Source: Rotaria macrura (lineage: Eukaryota > Rotifera > Eurotatoria > Philodinida > Philodinidae). Taken from it: a DNA stretch of 64,000 nt. The notes under the pieces are model-generated. The model did not search any database and was not told the DNA's origin. It saw only the letters and a list, made by a program, of their open reading frames with translations. Both the position numbers and the translations under genes were made by a program. Where the stretch lies: positions 1-64,000 of the forward strand of contig OENT01000553.1 in NCBI GenBank assembly GCA_900239685.1, in the 5' to 3' direction. Below, piece by piece: positions 10,463-23,500 of this stretch (positions within the stretch are counted from its first letter, which is position 1; each line of letters opens with the position of its first letter).

Positions 10463-13400
10463 CTGAAAAAAATTAATTCAAAAGTTATCAAAATGAAGTA
10501 TAATAAATTTACGAAAACCCCTTGACGGAATTTTTAAGAATAAAATTTCGTAAAATTTATCTATTTGAAAGAACTTTCCGAGCCGAAAATTAGACAATGT
10601 GACTATTCATCGACCGTGTAGTAATTATCTACTCTTAGTCGTTATCGTAAAACTCAATAGAATCGCTAAATAACCGCAATGCGTAAGTTGATGTAGAAAA
10701 AGAAGCTAGCGTGCATTATTCATGAGTAATATCGTTACTTGTCTAATTTCTTAGATCAGTAGATAGGCAAATCACGTATCCAGTAGATTTGATCGCTCAA
10801 TAACCGATCCTTATCTCTTTTATGATCTATAGGTTTAAAACCTATAAACAGTTATCTTAAAACTACATAATAAAATGTTTCATTTTGAATCATAGGATGT
10901 GTTTGTTACTTTCTTAAATGATAATAAAAGCAAATGAGCTGAGCGGACTAGAGATATGGCCATGAGTAAATAGATCAGTTTTATATTTCACTTCACGAAG
11001 ACTTTGAATTGTTGTCAAATGTATGGCCAGCAGTATCACTATGTTATGCATCTAAAGCTTTACACGACCGACGCATCGAGGCCATTTGGGTAGTTGATGA
11101 TGAAGAAAGATCGATTCTATTCAACAAGCATGTAGAGCACTGTTATTTTTTCCCTTGTCAAGAAAGAACAACCATCCTTTCTCTTCAAAATTTTCAAAGT
11201 TGAATGTTATTAGCAATAACCATAGGTTATAATCTTTTTAAACTCCAGCGACCCTAACTCTCTACCATTGAATATTCAAACGAAATCATTAGTATGTTAC
11301 GAGGATTCGAAGTTTTAATTACTACTGTAATTATGAACAGCTGATATCGTGTGTGTCAATTCAACTAGTGACAATGTATAAATATTGCACTGTCCAGAGC
11401 ACGACATGTCATCTTAATGAATCGATTCACGCCATTGATTAATGTTGTTCAGTTCATCAGAAACGTTCAATTAGTCATAAAAACAATTCATATCTATTCT
11501 ATTATGTTCTAAGTTTTGCGTTGTGCTTTTCTTTTTTAATAAGTCCTCAAATTCGTGAAATAACTGAGGTTTCATATTGGTCAACGTTAGAAAGTTCGGT
11601 AAAACTTCTTCCATAATGAAAACGTTATCGTGATATAGTCTTCCAATATCAAAAGAGAATTGTGGCACGACGTTAAAATAATATTGAATGAAATCAACTA
11701 TGGATTTGAATTTTAAATTTCGTTGGTATAATTTTTAAAATTGTCCAAACGTAATCATGACATTCTACTGACATCTATATTAATTTTTTAAAATTTCTAT
11801 GGTCCTTAAAATGGTTGATGATTTTCTAAAATAAACGCAATTTTTACTTTTACGAGTCTTGAAATATTTTCATCATAAATAGAATGATCACTGATAGTTA
11901 TTGAAATCTACTACTCAGTTAGATTTAGAGTTTTTATCTGTACGTCATTTCCAAAGAATTTAATTTAATTTCGGCTTCCTCTAAGTTATGAAAACTTTCA
12001 TTGCGTTACGATGTAATGATGGTTTTTCTTCTATTAACTATTTGATCAGTTTGTTATGTTTGTATAGACTGCCTTTATCCATTGTCTGTTTGCGGATTCT
12101 TGAAGGAAATAACTAAAGTGATATGTTAAATTTACATCGTATATTTTCAAATTTTACAGCAACAAGCTGAAAAGTATCTTAAGTTAGCTCAATAAATTAC
12201 GAATACTAGTAGCATTGCAAAAGTTCATGGTAAAATATATTCACTAGTTTTCCTTGCAATATCTATGGATACAAGGTAAATATGGTGAAATTGTGTCATG
12301 CTTTCAAAAATCTTCTTTTCTTATTAAAATGTGTACCTACATAAGTCTCAAAGAAGAATGTATGATCTATGAAAATTATCAATGAAAATAAGGATGTGAA
12401 ACATTTTCAAAGCTTGCATTTGATCCGTATATGTACAGCATCATTTATTTTTCATAGTTTGATTAATGATCACTACGAGACTGGCATACATAGTTGGATT
12501 GCGGATGAATCGTGGAAATATACTTTGTTTCCAGAATCTTATTTCTTTTGTTTGTGAATTTAAAACATAGTATACCATTGTCTACAGCTGCTTTGAATCA
12601 TTCGTAAAAACTCAAATAAAAAACATGACAATAAATATCAGAACAATAAAAACTAAATACTAAAGCAAAAATTTGGTTGTATTGCAATACTACTTATGGT
12701 AACAATCTTTCGTCGTGGTTGATAAGTTCTACCTCATCAGGTTAAAATTCACGAGTCTGATTATATTTGAGAATTTTCTCCAATAAATCAATCTGTAAGA
12801 TGATTTTCCATTCGTCTCATCTGAAATTCATTTGAAAAGTCACCAAAGTCCAGAGAGTATAAAGGGTGATACATTTTTCAATAATACAAAATTTTCGTTG
12901 ATTTCCGCAAGTAGAATAATTTAGTTTCGCTAATCTATTTTGCACGAAATTTAGTTGTATATAACTGTTTAATTAATCTGAAGTTCATCACACACCTTTC
13001 ATTTCAAGTTTTTTTCTACAGTCATTGTCCGTATATAATGTTTAGGCCTTACTAATTGATTATTATATAGCCATAAATCAGTTAATGATCCATCCACTAC
13101 GTATATAAATAATGGGGTCAAAAAATAGTAAACGCGCACTACGAAGTCTACAACTATTCAGTCTTAATTGGATTTCAGCTTATACTTGTGTAATTATGTT
13201 TCTACAGCGTTATCGACTGAGCGAACACGATGAAGAGTACTTAACTCTTTGCTCCAAAATAAAAGCAAGAAAAGTTGAGACATAGAATTTCGCGTACAAT
13301 TGAAACTCTAAATTCTAAATTTTGAGCTCACTATTTTTCGCCGTATACTGAATATCTGACTGTCAGATCAATTATACAATTTGTACTATGATAAAATCGG

Positions 13401-14221
13401 TTTATGATGACTAATCATGTATTGCCAAAGTGAAGATCACATGCCCTCGTGAGTGGTCATGCTTGGTATGCGCTTTTTAAATAAATAATCATTCCTTTTG
13501 GTATGACTTAATATCATCGTACAACAGCGATCTTAAAGATAGAATATGCAACGAATACAGATGCCACCGTAAACGCTCATCTACGAAAATATGCAACTAT
13601 TTTCATTGAGATGATATTACGATCGCAAATTTTCGCGTCATATATGATGAAAGACAATGATTGATTGAAAATAAAAACCTGTTTGCTATGTCCGTAAATA
13701 AAAGTCGAACATGGTCACCATTCCGTTTCAATGTTCTTTCTTTATGATTGTATCATTGTTTGTAGTATAAAAGGATCAAGAAACTATATTGGTACTACTT
13801 TTCACGGTGTATAGTCTGTATTATTTACCTAAAGCTATGAAAATAGGGAAGTCACTCACACTGAATGCTAAGTATGACCTCCTATTCGTTAAAATGTGAG
13901 TGATCTCTATCGCAACGAGCTTTAATTTTCATATAGCAAGCTTCATTTGAGTGTGCCAATCGCTCTCCCTGTCTTCATATTCATCTCAATTCTTCTCCTA
14001 TGTTCACTGGCTCTACATCATGAACTAGAAAAAGGAGAGAACTGAAATAATGATGTAGTCTAGTGAGCATTGTGTACCAAGGATTTCAGTAAAGCTAATT
14101 GTTCAACTTCTAATTATTGAACAACAAAAAAAATTACACTATACTAGTAACAAAAGGCAATTTCATCTTGAGTTTTTCTTGCAAAGATGATATTTGAAAA
14201 CCCCTCTGAAAATTAAATCTC
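10463..14221. other. inner right part of the hAT element, no recognisable gene
   Basis: This stretch should hold the transposase promoter and the 5' BED-finger exon, but I could not identify either. It shows scattered short open frames without family signatures and a weak imperfect inverted repeat at about 14004-14077. Part of it may be other transposons inserted into the element. Confidence 0.4.
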
Positions 14222-14538
14222 ATCTTGTAAGATGAGATTGGGTTAGTATAGGTGTGATTTCAATTCGTAGCTCATAGTGACATTTTTATCTAAAGCATAA
14301 TCATACTTATTGTGTAAATGTTGATTTTTCGATGAAAAAATTCGAAAATAAACGATATATGATTGTTTTTATACGTTAATGCGTTAATTAACGGCAAATT
14401 AACGGTTAACGAAAAACCGTTAACATTAATATTAACATTAACGGTTAAATAATACGTTACCGTTAATATTAACGGTTAACGGTTTTCGTTAATTAACGCC
14501 GTTAATTAACTTAAATAAAATAAAATGGTCCACCCCTA
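14222..14538 (-). repeat. right long inverted end of the 12.45-kb hAT element
   Basis: Reverse-complement copy of 2086-2388. The outer half has TTAACG/CGTTAA motifs and ends with CCACCCCTA. At its inner border an extra ATCTCATCTT/AAGATGAGAT hairpin is present. A few motif-length differences separate the two ends, which indicates either age or motif gain and loss. Confidence 0.8.
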
Positions 14539-15349
14539 ACTACAATTATAGAAAGAACCATACAATTTATCTAATTGTATGTGCATGTAATGAAACATTC
14601 AAAATCACTTAATATTCTATAACTGTTTTCGGACCGTCATTGATGGATCACCGTAATAAAACATATACTGCCTGGAAGACACATACTTCGTCTTTATGTA
14701 CTAGCCATATTTTTCATCTAATTACTGAAAAATTTGATTCTCTGTGTGAATCGCTAAATAAATCCAGATTCCTAGATAAGTAAATAACTTTTATGTATTC
14801 TAGTGATCGCGTTCAGGAATCCTTCTTTTACATACAAGATATATTACACATAACGTACTTCGATATCAACTAGATTAAATTCAGCAATTTCGCAGAAACG
14901 ATTCGGAAGAATTATTTGAAAAAGATTGAACTCAGTATTCGAAGTTATCCAATAACATTCTGGTGATCAGCATATAGTTTACGTAGAATCAGAGTGCGCC
15001 TGTTAAAGAGACTTCTCGTTCACTATTAAAGGGCTACCATGTCTCAGGTGTATTATTTTTTCATCGTTACACGTAACGATCAGCTTGCTTTTAGAAAAGA
15101 CCATTGTATGCACTTTTTAAATGAGCTACAGTCGCTACACTTAAGTAGCAAGAGAATAATACGTGATAAAATACTTAATTCCTGAATCGTGTTCTTACCT
15201 GAATATTAGATCACTGTGTAAGAAGATATTCAATGAGATAGTATACATTTTAAACACTATTATTTATAAGATATTACGCTGAAAGACATCTTTATCACGT
15301 TCCTATTTTGACGTTAAGGCATCCTACAGTATATGTTTGACGACGTATT
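14539..15349. other. intergenic, nothing recognised
   Basis: No gene, terminal repeat or RNA signature is visible between the hAT element and the palindromic MITE. Confidence 0.5.
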
Positions 15350-15767
15350 CTTAAAATCAAGGGGAAAAGTGCAGGTTTGAAACCCCCAGCATCACAGCAT
15401 CAGTTCAGCATCATTTCAGCATCATGGCATCATCTCAGCATCTTCGGCATCATTTCAGCATCGTGATCTTCTTTCACAATGAGCATCACAGCATCATCTC
15501 TTCTGCATCTTCAGTTTTTTCTCAGCAATTTAAGGTAGAATTTTATGCTTATGTATTGCCAAGGTAATATCAACACTTACTGACTAAATTCTACACTGAA
15601 TTGTTAAGAAAAAACTGAAGATGCAGAAGAGATGCTGATATGATGCTGTGATGCTCATAGTGAAAGAAGATCACGATGCTGAGATGATGCCATGATGCTG
15701 AAATGATGTTGAACTGATGCTGTGATGCTGGGGGTTTCAAACCTGTACTTTCCCCCTTGCTTAAAAT
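15350..15767. mobile_element. 402-bp palindromic hAT-type MITE with 8-bp target duplications
   Basis: The element runs 15358-15759, flanked by perfect 8-bp duplications CTTAAAAT at 15350-15357 and 15760-15767. Its ends are CAAGGGG(G)AAAGT and the complement, followed in both arms by AGGTTTGAAACCCCCAGCAT. The arms (about 170 bp each) are inverted copies packed with AGCATCA/TGATGCT heptamers (more than ten per arm), and the centre is a short AT-rich loop. The 8-bp duplication and CA(A)GGGG-like end place it with hAT elements. The matching duplication and well-preserved arms imply a recent insertion. Any open frame running out of the right arm is spurious. Confidence 0.88.
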
Positions 15768-17347
15768 ACTACAAGAATATTAGAATTCATGTTACAGACA
15801 TAAACAATAAAAGCAGAATTCTGAAACATTTGCCAGTGTATTATTTGTTACTACATTGGAAACCTTTTAGCATACGAAGAAGTATATTGTTATCTTACCA
15901 ATGCTCATATCTAGTATTGTATCATATTGGCACTTATTCGATGCACATAAAATAATGCGATTGTGTAAAGATTTTACGATCATGGTTTTCTTTAGAGTTA
16001 TATTGATAATATCAGTGGAACGTGTCCAAAGTTGTAGAGACGAGTCACTTTCTCAGTAGAGCTAAGAAAATCTTGAAGAGATGCAAACCGACGACCTTCG
16101 AATGATTAGTTATCATTATCGGAAAGAAACAGTTATTGCGAAATTTTCATTAATCGATTCTTCATTCAGGAGATAAACTTATGGGGACTAGAGGGCTTTA
16201 CAATGGAGGAGAGACAGATTTACTCAACTGTTTTTACAAAGAATAAATTATTTTTCCTATGCTTATATGATAAACTTTTGGGTATTCTAATTTTAATTTT
16301 TCAAAATATTCTTCTGTGTTCTTTCTTGTCATCCTTACATAAAAGTAATGCCCTTGTTGATTGAGATGTATCAAATTATGAAGCGTCATGCTCGTATCCA
16401 ATGATGTTAGAAATGATGAGGGTACTCATTTAGTGAAATCTAGTTGCAGGAGCTAGACATAGGGATGGAAAAATCTGACCACAGATTTTAAATAATTTCA
16501 AAGAAAGAAACTGGAACGAATAAAACTCTATGATATACGTCTAGAAAGAGCTTTTCTAGAGCCTCCTATTGATTATTTTTCTGATGTGCACGTTCTAAAG
16601 CCCGAATAATGAAAAATCACAAAACCAGTCGAGAAGATATATCGTTCTCAAGAGTTAAAGCCTTTACTCCAGAATATGTTAGAAGGAAATTTTCTGCTCG
16701 AACATTTTAGCATTGATGTAGATATCGTTCAGATATTGAAAAACTCGGAGTTTCAAGTGACAGTATAAATTTTGAAGCACTTTTATATCTAACATCTCTA
16801 AGAGTTGCTGCAAAAGACCTAAGTATTGGAATACACATCGCCTAGAAATCAATGCTAATATGAAAATATTTAGTTTCCTTACTACTCATTATCTATGTTT
16901 GACGATTTGACTACGTGAGTTTCGTTGTTCGTCTGTCAATGCATCGTCACAATGGTCTGGTTTCGTGTAAGTAAATAGGAATCAAATTTTGAAGAACGAC
17001 AAAAATCTGAACTCTTTTGTCTTCGTAGTTCGGTTTGTTGCATATAGTTATTTTCATACTTCATTCATGAGCATGACACAATGGAATGTTGATGATTGAT
17101 TTTTAGAAAAGTCAACGCAACAAAAAGAATTAGTTGATTTTTAATTTAATTTGATAAATCAAAATTCAAAAATGCTATGCTTTTCCCCTAAGTTTAGGTA
17201 CATGCTCTTTGCCAGTTATTGACAGACACGAAAAACAACCAATTGAAGGGAAAATCAATTCAAAAGATGATCTTGAAACGTACCTGGTTACTATTTGTCT
17301 ATATCGCCTTTGATTTGTATTCTTATCATTGAGATGGTTGGAATGGA
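15768..17347. other. intergenic, nothing recognised
   Basis: No convincing coding region, RNA gene or terminal repeat is seen on either strand. Confidence 0.5.
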
Positions 17348-17798
17348 TTGAAAAAGCTCGAAAACCGCTCAATCTTGTCTAATTTGAAAAACTACCAGCG
17401 AAGAACAATCAACTACTCAAATAGTTCCATCCAATTGAAAATATACAACAGAATCTATCCAAATTCACATATGAAAACCGATACAAAAATAAAACTTTTA
17501 TTAACAGGGAAAGCAATGCTTCTCTCACGTCTTATTACCATTTCTCAATATTTGCGTGAACTTTTCTATGCATATTCAATGAACCTACATACATCATTAG
17601 AAGCAGTTACATATGCGATTCATTATCGTCAATATAAATGTAAACGATAAGTTTCATGAACCACTCGTCGATGATTTAATTAGCTTATGTTTAGACAATC
17701 AATTAAAGCAAATAATACATCAAATATCGTATGACATAGATAAAACTATTGGTTTACAACCGATTTCCACACCTTTAATTAAACTTGGTGAACAATGA
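17348..17798 (+). pseudogene. unrecognised coding-like stretch, probably broken
   Basis: Two overlapping open frames, 17348-17650 (ending ...TGKAMLLSRLITISQYLRE.. to ..YAIHYRQYKCKR) and 17613-17798 (..FHEPLVDDLISLCLDNQLK..), read as one protein-like sequence if a +1 shift or a tiny intron lies near 17630. Composition (Leu/Ile helices, balanced charge) looks protein-like, unlike the surrounding random frames. I do not recognise the family. It could be the end of a host gene or a piece of transposon coding sequence; no promoter or upstream exon was found. Confidence 0.3.
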
Positions 17799-20290
17799 AC
17801 AATAAAGTGAGTAAATAACTATTCATTATTCGAAAATTCATTGTTCTACAAGATTATTTTCTTGCTAGTTTTAGAAATTATTAACTTACGATATGAAAAA
17901 TATAGAAAAAAATTATTCTAGAACACAATTCTTATTGAAAATGAAAGTATGCCGAGAATCTAAGATGTTAAAAACGATTTCTCTTCCCAAAGCAAGTATC
18001 TTATTGAATTTTTCCTATTCAAATAGATCTAGTTGGTATTTATCTGAGTGTTGCTTCTCATGTATTATACTAATATATTTGATACATGCATTTTTCGATG
18101 TAGGCAAATTGAATTATTTTTCTTTTCAGAAGAATTTATTTCTCTAGAGGGAAGACCACTGTCATATTAAGTGAACAAAGACATGAAAAACTGAAATTTG
18201 TGAAGTTTTAATTCATGATATCAAAGATACCGTATGAGAAAATTACCCGTAATAATTCCAAACTTGAGACATACTATTCGAAAGATTAAAAAAGTCCTGA
18301 AATCGTTTTTGCTCATGATTCATTATTCAATAGTTTAATCATTTTATTGAATTTTCAATGAAGCACACTAATTATACCTGCAGTAAAGTCAAATAAAGGT
18401 ATTTCAATCTGATATTCTATCTATAATCTAGCTTTTATGAAAACTTTTCGTCAACATCGATGTTTTCTTTTCCGAAGAATTGACTTTTGCAAACAACTCC
18501 ATAGTTTGTATATTGTGTCTATTTTCAAAAGATGCTTCATGAGAATTCATTATTTCTGCTGAAACTTTGAGAGTAGATCAGAAATTGGACGAAAAGTTTA
18601 TGAATAGAATTTCAGATCAAATTGATCTTCATGCGACTAATCTGCAAAAACTGACTGATATTATAAGGAAACAAGCGCCATTAGTAGTAGTGATTCTTCG
18701 TTAAAATCATGAATGGTAGTTCTGTTCAATATGTATGTAATTGTTTTCAAATAGGAAGAATAGTAGCATCTCATAACAGAAATTTTACAGGTCTTCAATT
18801 ACTTTTTATTTGAAATAAATAAGCATAAAACTAACTCTGATAATCTACGAATAATTTATACAGAATGTAAATTTTTACGTGACCGATTCTTTTATCAGAA
18901 TAATTTCATCCATCTCTTTGTTATGCCGAGGTATAAACTGTCTATGTTCTCTTTTCTTATATGAGCAGGAGTCGAACTGATTCAATTGCAAAGGCGTATG
19001 ACAAATGTACGCTGTTCTTCTGTAAAGGTTTACACTTTTGCATAAGATCGTTTATTTTTACCGTTAAGAAATTTTGTTAATGTATATCGATCGAAGATGA
19101 TGCTACTTTATTCAAAACTACTATCCTGTATGCATAAAATAGATCAACAAGTATGATGTAAGATTTAAAATTCTCGGCAAAACGTATATTCATAATTGTA
19201 ACTCAAAATCGATATAAAATGTACTGAATTTCTCTTATCAATCTTTGTTTGTTAATCATCGGCATTGCATCAAACAAACTTCAGAAACGACGAGCACGTA
19301 TCATCAAAATATTATATTAATTTGTTCATTTAGACTGGCACGGTGTACTAGTTCACGATAAACTGAATCAAAATCATAGCGGTCGACGTGAAGCTAGTGA
19401 ACCATGAATTATGTAGAACAATAATGTTTTATATCTTATTATTCTTTGATGCTTTTTCTTTCTCATATTTAAAATTATTTTCACACTGGTCAAACATCAT
19501 AATGTGTTACTCTATGTCAATGTACAGTACACTGTTTACTTATTTTTAATATTCTTTTGTAGCTAAGTTCTCTTTATTTCTCTCATGACATACTAATAAT
19601 ATCAGCTGAAAAGGTGTTCCTTGAGCTCATATCCAGATTAATAACTATATAATGTTTGAATTGAAGTATTAAAACATATTCTTATGCTTTCAATTTTTCT
19701 TATTTTCTACTGTATAGCTGTCTCATTTGTTTTCGCTCTAATAGTTATTGATAACAGAGAATCTCAGAGTGGGAGAAAACATGACGATGTAACTTTTTAT
19801 ACAATATCTCAATAATAGCGATTAATCGTTTCTATGATCGATATTCAATGCATGTGTAAACATTTTCGTTTGAAGAATTTGCAACGAATTCTGGAAAGTG
19901 ACGTTTCGATTATATGTCTTTTTTCTAATATCTGGCGTAAAAATGAATTGTGTTGTCAATACTATAATGGCTTTCTAGAATGTTTGTTGATCGACCCTTA
20001 AGACTTGATGCCTTTAGAACGACTTCATGTCGAGATTTGAGCATTTTTAATGTTGACGCTAGGTATTATTTATTAACATTGAAGTGGAATTTTATATTAA
20101 TATTCATTACTGAAGAAAGAACTTCCATTGAATGCAATAGAAGAATGTCGTGAAACATATTTAATTATCGAGCAATATGTATGGAATGCCATTGTGAATC
20201 CTGCTATATTCTCTCTTAGCAGCAGAAAAAGCTTCATGATTACGATAAAATTTTTCGAGCTTTGACTTTGATATATGCTACATCTTGTTA
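17799..20290. other. intergenic, nothing recognised
   Basis: AT-rich sequence with only short random frames; no repeats with clear ends are visible. Confidence 0.5.
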
Positions 20291-20337
20291 TGGGTGTGGA
20301 TGTGGGTGAACAGGCAAAGAACATACCCACACCCACC
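20291..20337. repeat. inverted pair of telomere-like TGGGTG hexamers
   Basis: TGGGTGTGGATGTGGGTG (20291-20308) holds three TGGGTG units with one mismatch, and ACCCACACCCACC (20325-20337) is the same motif in the other orientation, with a 16-base spacer. TGGGTG is a rotation of TGTGGG, which I recall as the bdelloid telomere repeat. The tract sits exactly where the mariner remnant to its right stops. Confidence 0.5.
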
Positions 20338-20338
20338 T

Positions 20339-20513
20339 GTAGTGATCTTCCGACATGAGGTAAATAGTCGAGCTTGAAGTTACCGTTCAGGAACAGATTG
20401 AACCAATGTCGCGCTATACCCATGGAAAGTTCATCTTTGCTCATCATGCTACATTTGTTGCTTTTTGCTTCCGTGTCTGTGCGACCCAAACGGAATTCAT
20501 CGAGTAGAAGCAC
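20339..20513 (-). pseudogene. mariner-family transposase, HTH remnant (second lineage)
   Basis: The minus-strand frame reads DEFRLGRTDTEA, then ARHWFNLFLNGNFKLDYLPH and VGRS. This matches the mariner second helix-turn-helix (RRWFxRFxSGDFxLEDxPRSGRP) and its preceding helix (FxLGxxATEAAR). Identity is low, so this is an old copy unlike the one at 1211. The catalytic domain is missing: coding similarity stops at about 20339 at the telomere-like tract, and the frame beyond it is meaningless. Confidence 0.65.
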
Positions 20514-23500
20514 TTGAAGCTATCTGAGATATGTTCATTTCTAATTTGAGTTCAGCCTCCACATCTAGTTTCTGTTTGTTTTCCGAAAGATATTCGTACG
20601 CCGTTTATATATACTTAGAATGAAAGATTCTAGAACTTTCTCGACTGCTCTAGGAAAATCAAATAAGACCCAAAAAACTATTTCCCAACCCAAAAAAATA
20701 AAATACGCTTTCAAATTACATTATTACTATTTGTTTTAATGGTTTCTCTTCTTTAAACTCGATGACAATTCTTTTAAGAAAACTTCTAGTCGACGTAATT
20801 CTTATATAAAATTATTTTTTCATGACATAATACAGCAAAGGAAGTAATATTTGCGTAAATACTACTAAAAGTGTGCCATTAACTACACATTACTCGTTTC
20901 TTTGCATATGCGCAGCAGCAATTATTCATAGACAAATGAAAACAGAGAAGCATTTGCAACCTATGCATTATTTAGTTGGATGAATAATCCTCAACATGTT
21001 CTGTTCGCTCACAGTATATTTCTCGGGTTTCTTATCAAAACTATACATAATCAGGCACTTGCTTTTGAAATTAGGCACATGACTCGATGCCAATCTTAGC
21101 TACTGTTGAAATACATAATATATTCTGCCAAAAAAGAGATTTAGCACCATTTAAGATCAATTAATTATGATTTACCATATTTGTTGATTTCCATTGTACA
21201 GATAAGTAACGTTCATCGGAAGCTGATTCACTTCACCATAGACTGAATTAATAGTCTACCAAACAATATTTACCTGCATCTCTCTATTCTATAAAACAGA
21301 AACCACATAAACAAAATCGTCATCAGTGCCCTAATTTCAGCCATTTCAGCAATACATGCCGCATTTGCATCAAACTTTTAAGCAACTTTGCCATATTTTT
21401 CGTTGCTTGTGACAATGCCTTTGCCACTCACAAAATAGCCGTCACGTGCCCTCTAAAGCATGCTCCAAACGACCGTAGAAATACTTCCAGAGCCCAAAAC
21501 TCTAGTGCGATCAAGAATGTGAGTGGAAGTGGATGTGCGAGAGGACATATGGGTCTAGTATAATATTTTCTTGCGCTGGTGACGCTATGTTTTACACTCA
21601 CGGTCACCCGTACCTCCACCGATTCCCTAAAACTTTCGCAAAATATTATTCCCATTGAAACCTATTTCTCGGTAAAGTTTCAAGTAGAAATTCGAAAATC
21701 AATTTCTCTGATGTTCTTCAGAGACACTCCAGGATTCATTAAAAAACAAACCTCAAATATTGAATATTTTCATAAAAATAACTAAGCTGCCAAAAATGTT
21801 TTCAGAAGATTCATAACTGCTTTGAAGCTAAGTAATACAAATAACTAGTTTCAACGCAAAAGTGATTGAACAGTTGGGTGGCCTTCCATCTTGAGAACAA
21901 TCCAAAACCACTTATTTTCAGCAACCAAAGAAATGCAATGGAATGGAAAACTTCAGCTCATCCTCCTAGAATGAAAACTCAATCTTGGTTTTTGTTTTGA
22001 AAAACATGATCTTCGGAGAACGGTTTGGCAGTCTCAAACCTTATAAAAACATTGCTATTTTCTCTAGAAATCAATTCCTCGCTGAAAAAAAAGATGTTCA
22101 CAATCTTCAGAAACTGCCTTTAGATTCGAATTGTCGGAACTTGATCTACTCTTGTCTAACTTCATAGAAAATAGTTATTTTACAAAAAAAACCGAACCCA
22201 ACCAATGCCTTGTCAACTCCTAGCCGATCCCGGCCAATTCCAACTCAAGTCAATTAAAAGCTAAAGAACGGAATTTGAATAAGTGCATCCATACAAGAGA
22301 GTACGATGGAAGTATGCACTACTGAAGTATCGCTTTTTCTCCCTTGTAAACATCACTCTGTGGATAGGTCAAATATTTATGCATCTACACACAAAGCTTC
22401 AACATGAAATCATTAGTACTAGTTAAGAAAACTACAAACATGTTCTTGTGTACTAGTATAAGAATGAACCAAAAGCTTAGCATGGCGTTCATTTCGATAA
22501 TATGTCGTATTTCATCTTCTGTCTAGTATAGTAGATAGTTAGCTGCTTAGCGAAGACAATACACTGTGACCTCTTAAGATATCACCATCCTTATTCCACA
22601 CTGGACAGGCACTAGATTCAAAATTAAATATGGCATATTACCGAAATGAAACACAACAGTAAATTTTCCTTTCATGGGCATAGGAATACACAGGATTTAA
22701 CTGTTATTTGAAATTTCGGCAACTAATGATAAGAATTTTGGGCTGGAACTAAAAGCGTAAGTAAAGAAATTCTGGGCCAATCTACGGTCCGAAAGGACCG
22801 CGCATGTTGAACAATAAGATCGGTCTCTGTATCCCAATCGAATTTCTTTCTTTTCCTTTTATTAACTACAGTGTCAAAAGCCAACCTGAGTTCACGTCAA
22901 TTCACTCATTCTGATTTTGATCGCTTTTACAAGCTATTCATATGCAACATTTTTTCTTCGGTTTTCAATTTCTTCATTACCATTCTCTACCAAAGAGCAT
23001 ATAACAGTTGACACTTACTATTTTCTTTTCTTGAGACGATAACGTTTACTCATAGATAAGCTCTATCGACAGTCTTGATACATTTCATTATTGTATTGTT
23101 CTGCGAATGAGAATTGACAGCCTCTTTAAAACTCCACAACCTGCTACATTTACAGCTAACCTCCTTGGCGGGTAGCAGTTTATTGCAATAAAAAATGTTC
23201 AAAATCGCTCCTCTAAACCTAGTTTTGATCATACTTGAATTAAAAAATAAATGAGTGATCAACAGCAATAATAGCATCACAAAATTATCGACTATTCTCC
23301 CAGATCGATAAATCTGAAAGTTTGAGACTAAATTCGTAGTATATAGCATGAGACTAGACAGCACGAAGAGAATAATTTTACTACGTTTTGCTTTGAAAAA
23401 ATGATTCAAACAATGCCTCAAATCTACAGAGTCAAGGAGAACGAAAGTTAGAATTTTTTGGAAGCTTCAAATAAATACACTGGGCTTAGTAAACGAACGT

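Larger units (their letters stand above)
2086..14538 (-). mobile_element. large hAT transposon (about 12.45 kb) with long inverted ends and spliced transposase
   Basis: The unit starts with TAGGGGTGG at 2086 and ends with CCACCCCTA at 14538. About 300 bp at each end are inverted copies of each other (2086-2388 and 14222-14538). Each copy shows only its outward-facing TIR, which argues for one long element rather than two separate MITEs. Inside, on the minus strand, lie exons of a hAT transposase. The flanking octamers ACGTTAGG (left) and ACTACAAT (right) do not match, so a target duplication is missing or the two ends derive from different insertions. The internal space also holds a 474-bp palindrome, a tRNA-like sequence and several kilobases without recognisable content. 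Confidence 0.65.

Noticed and set aside
15722-15955. 77-aa frame
   Set aside because: Starts inside the MITE arm and runs into flanking DNA; no protein signature.
21428-21785. Two overlapping frames on opposite strands
   Set aside because: Low-complexity or random composition and no motif; probably part of a diverged repeat.
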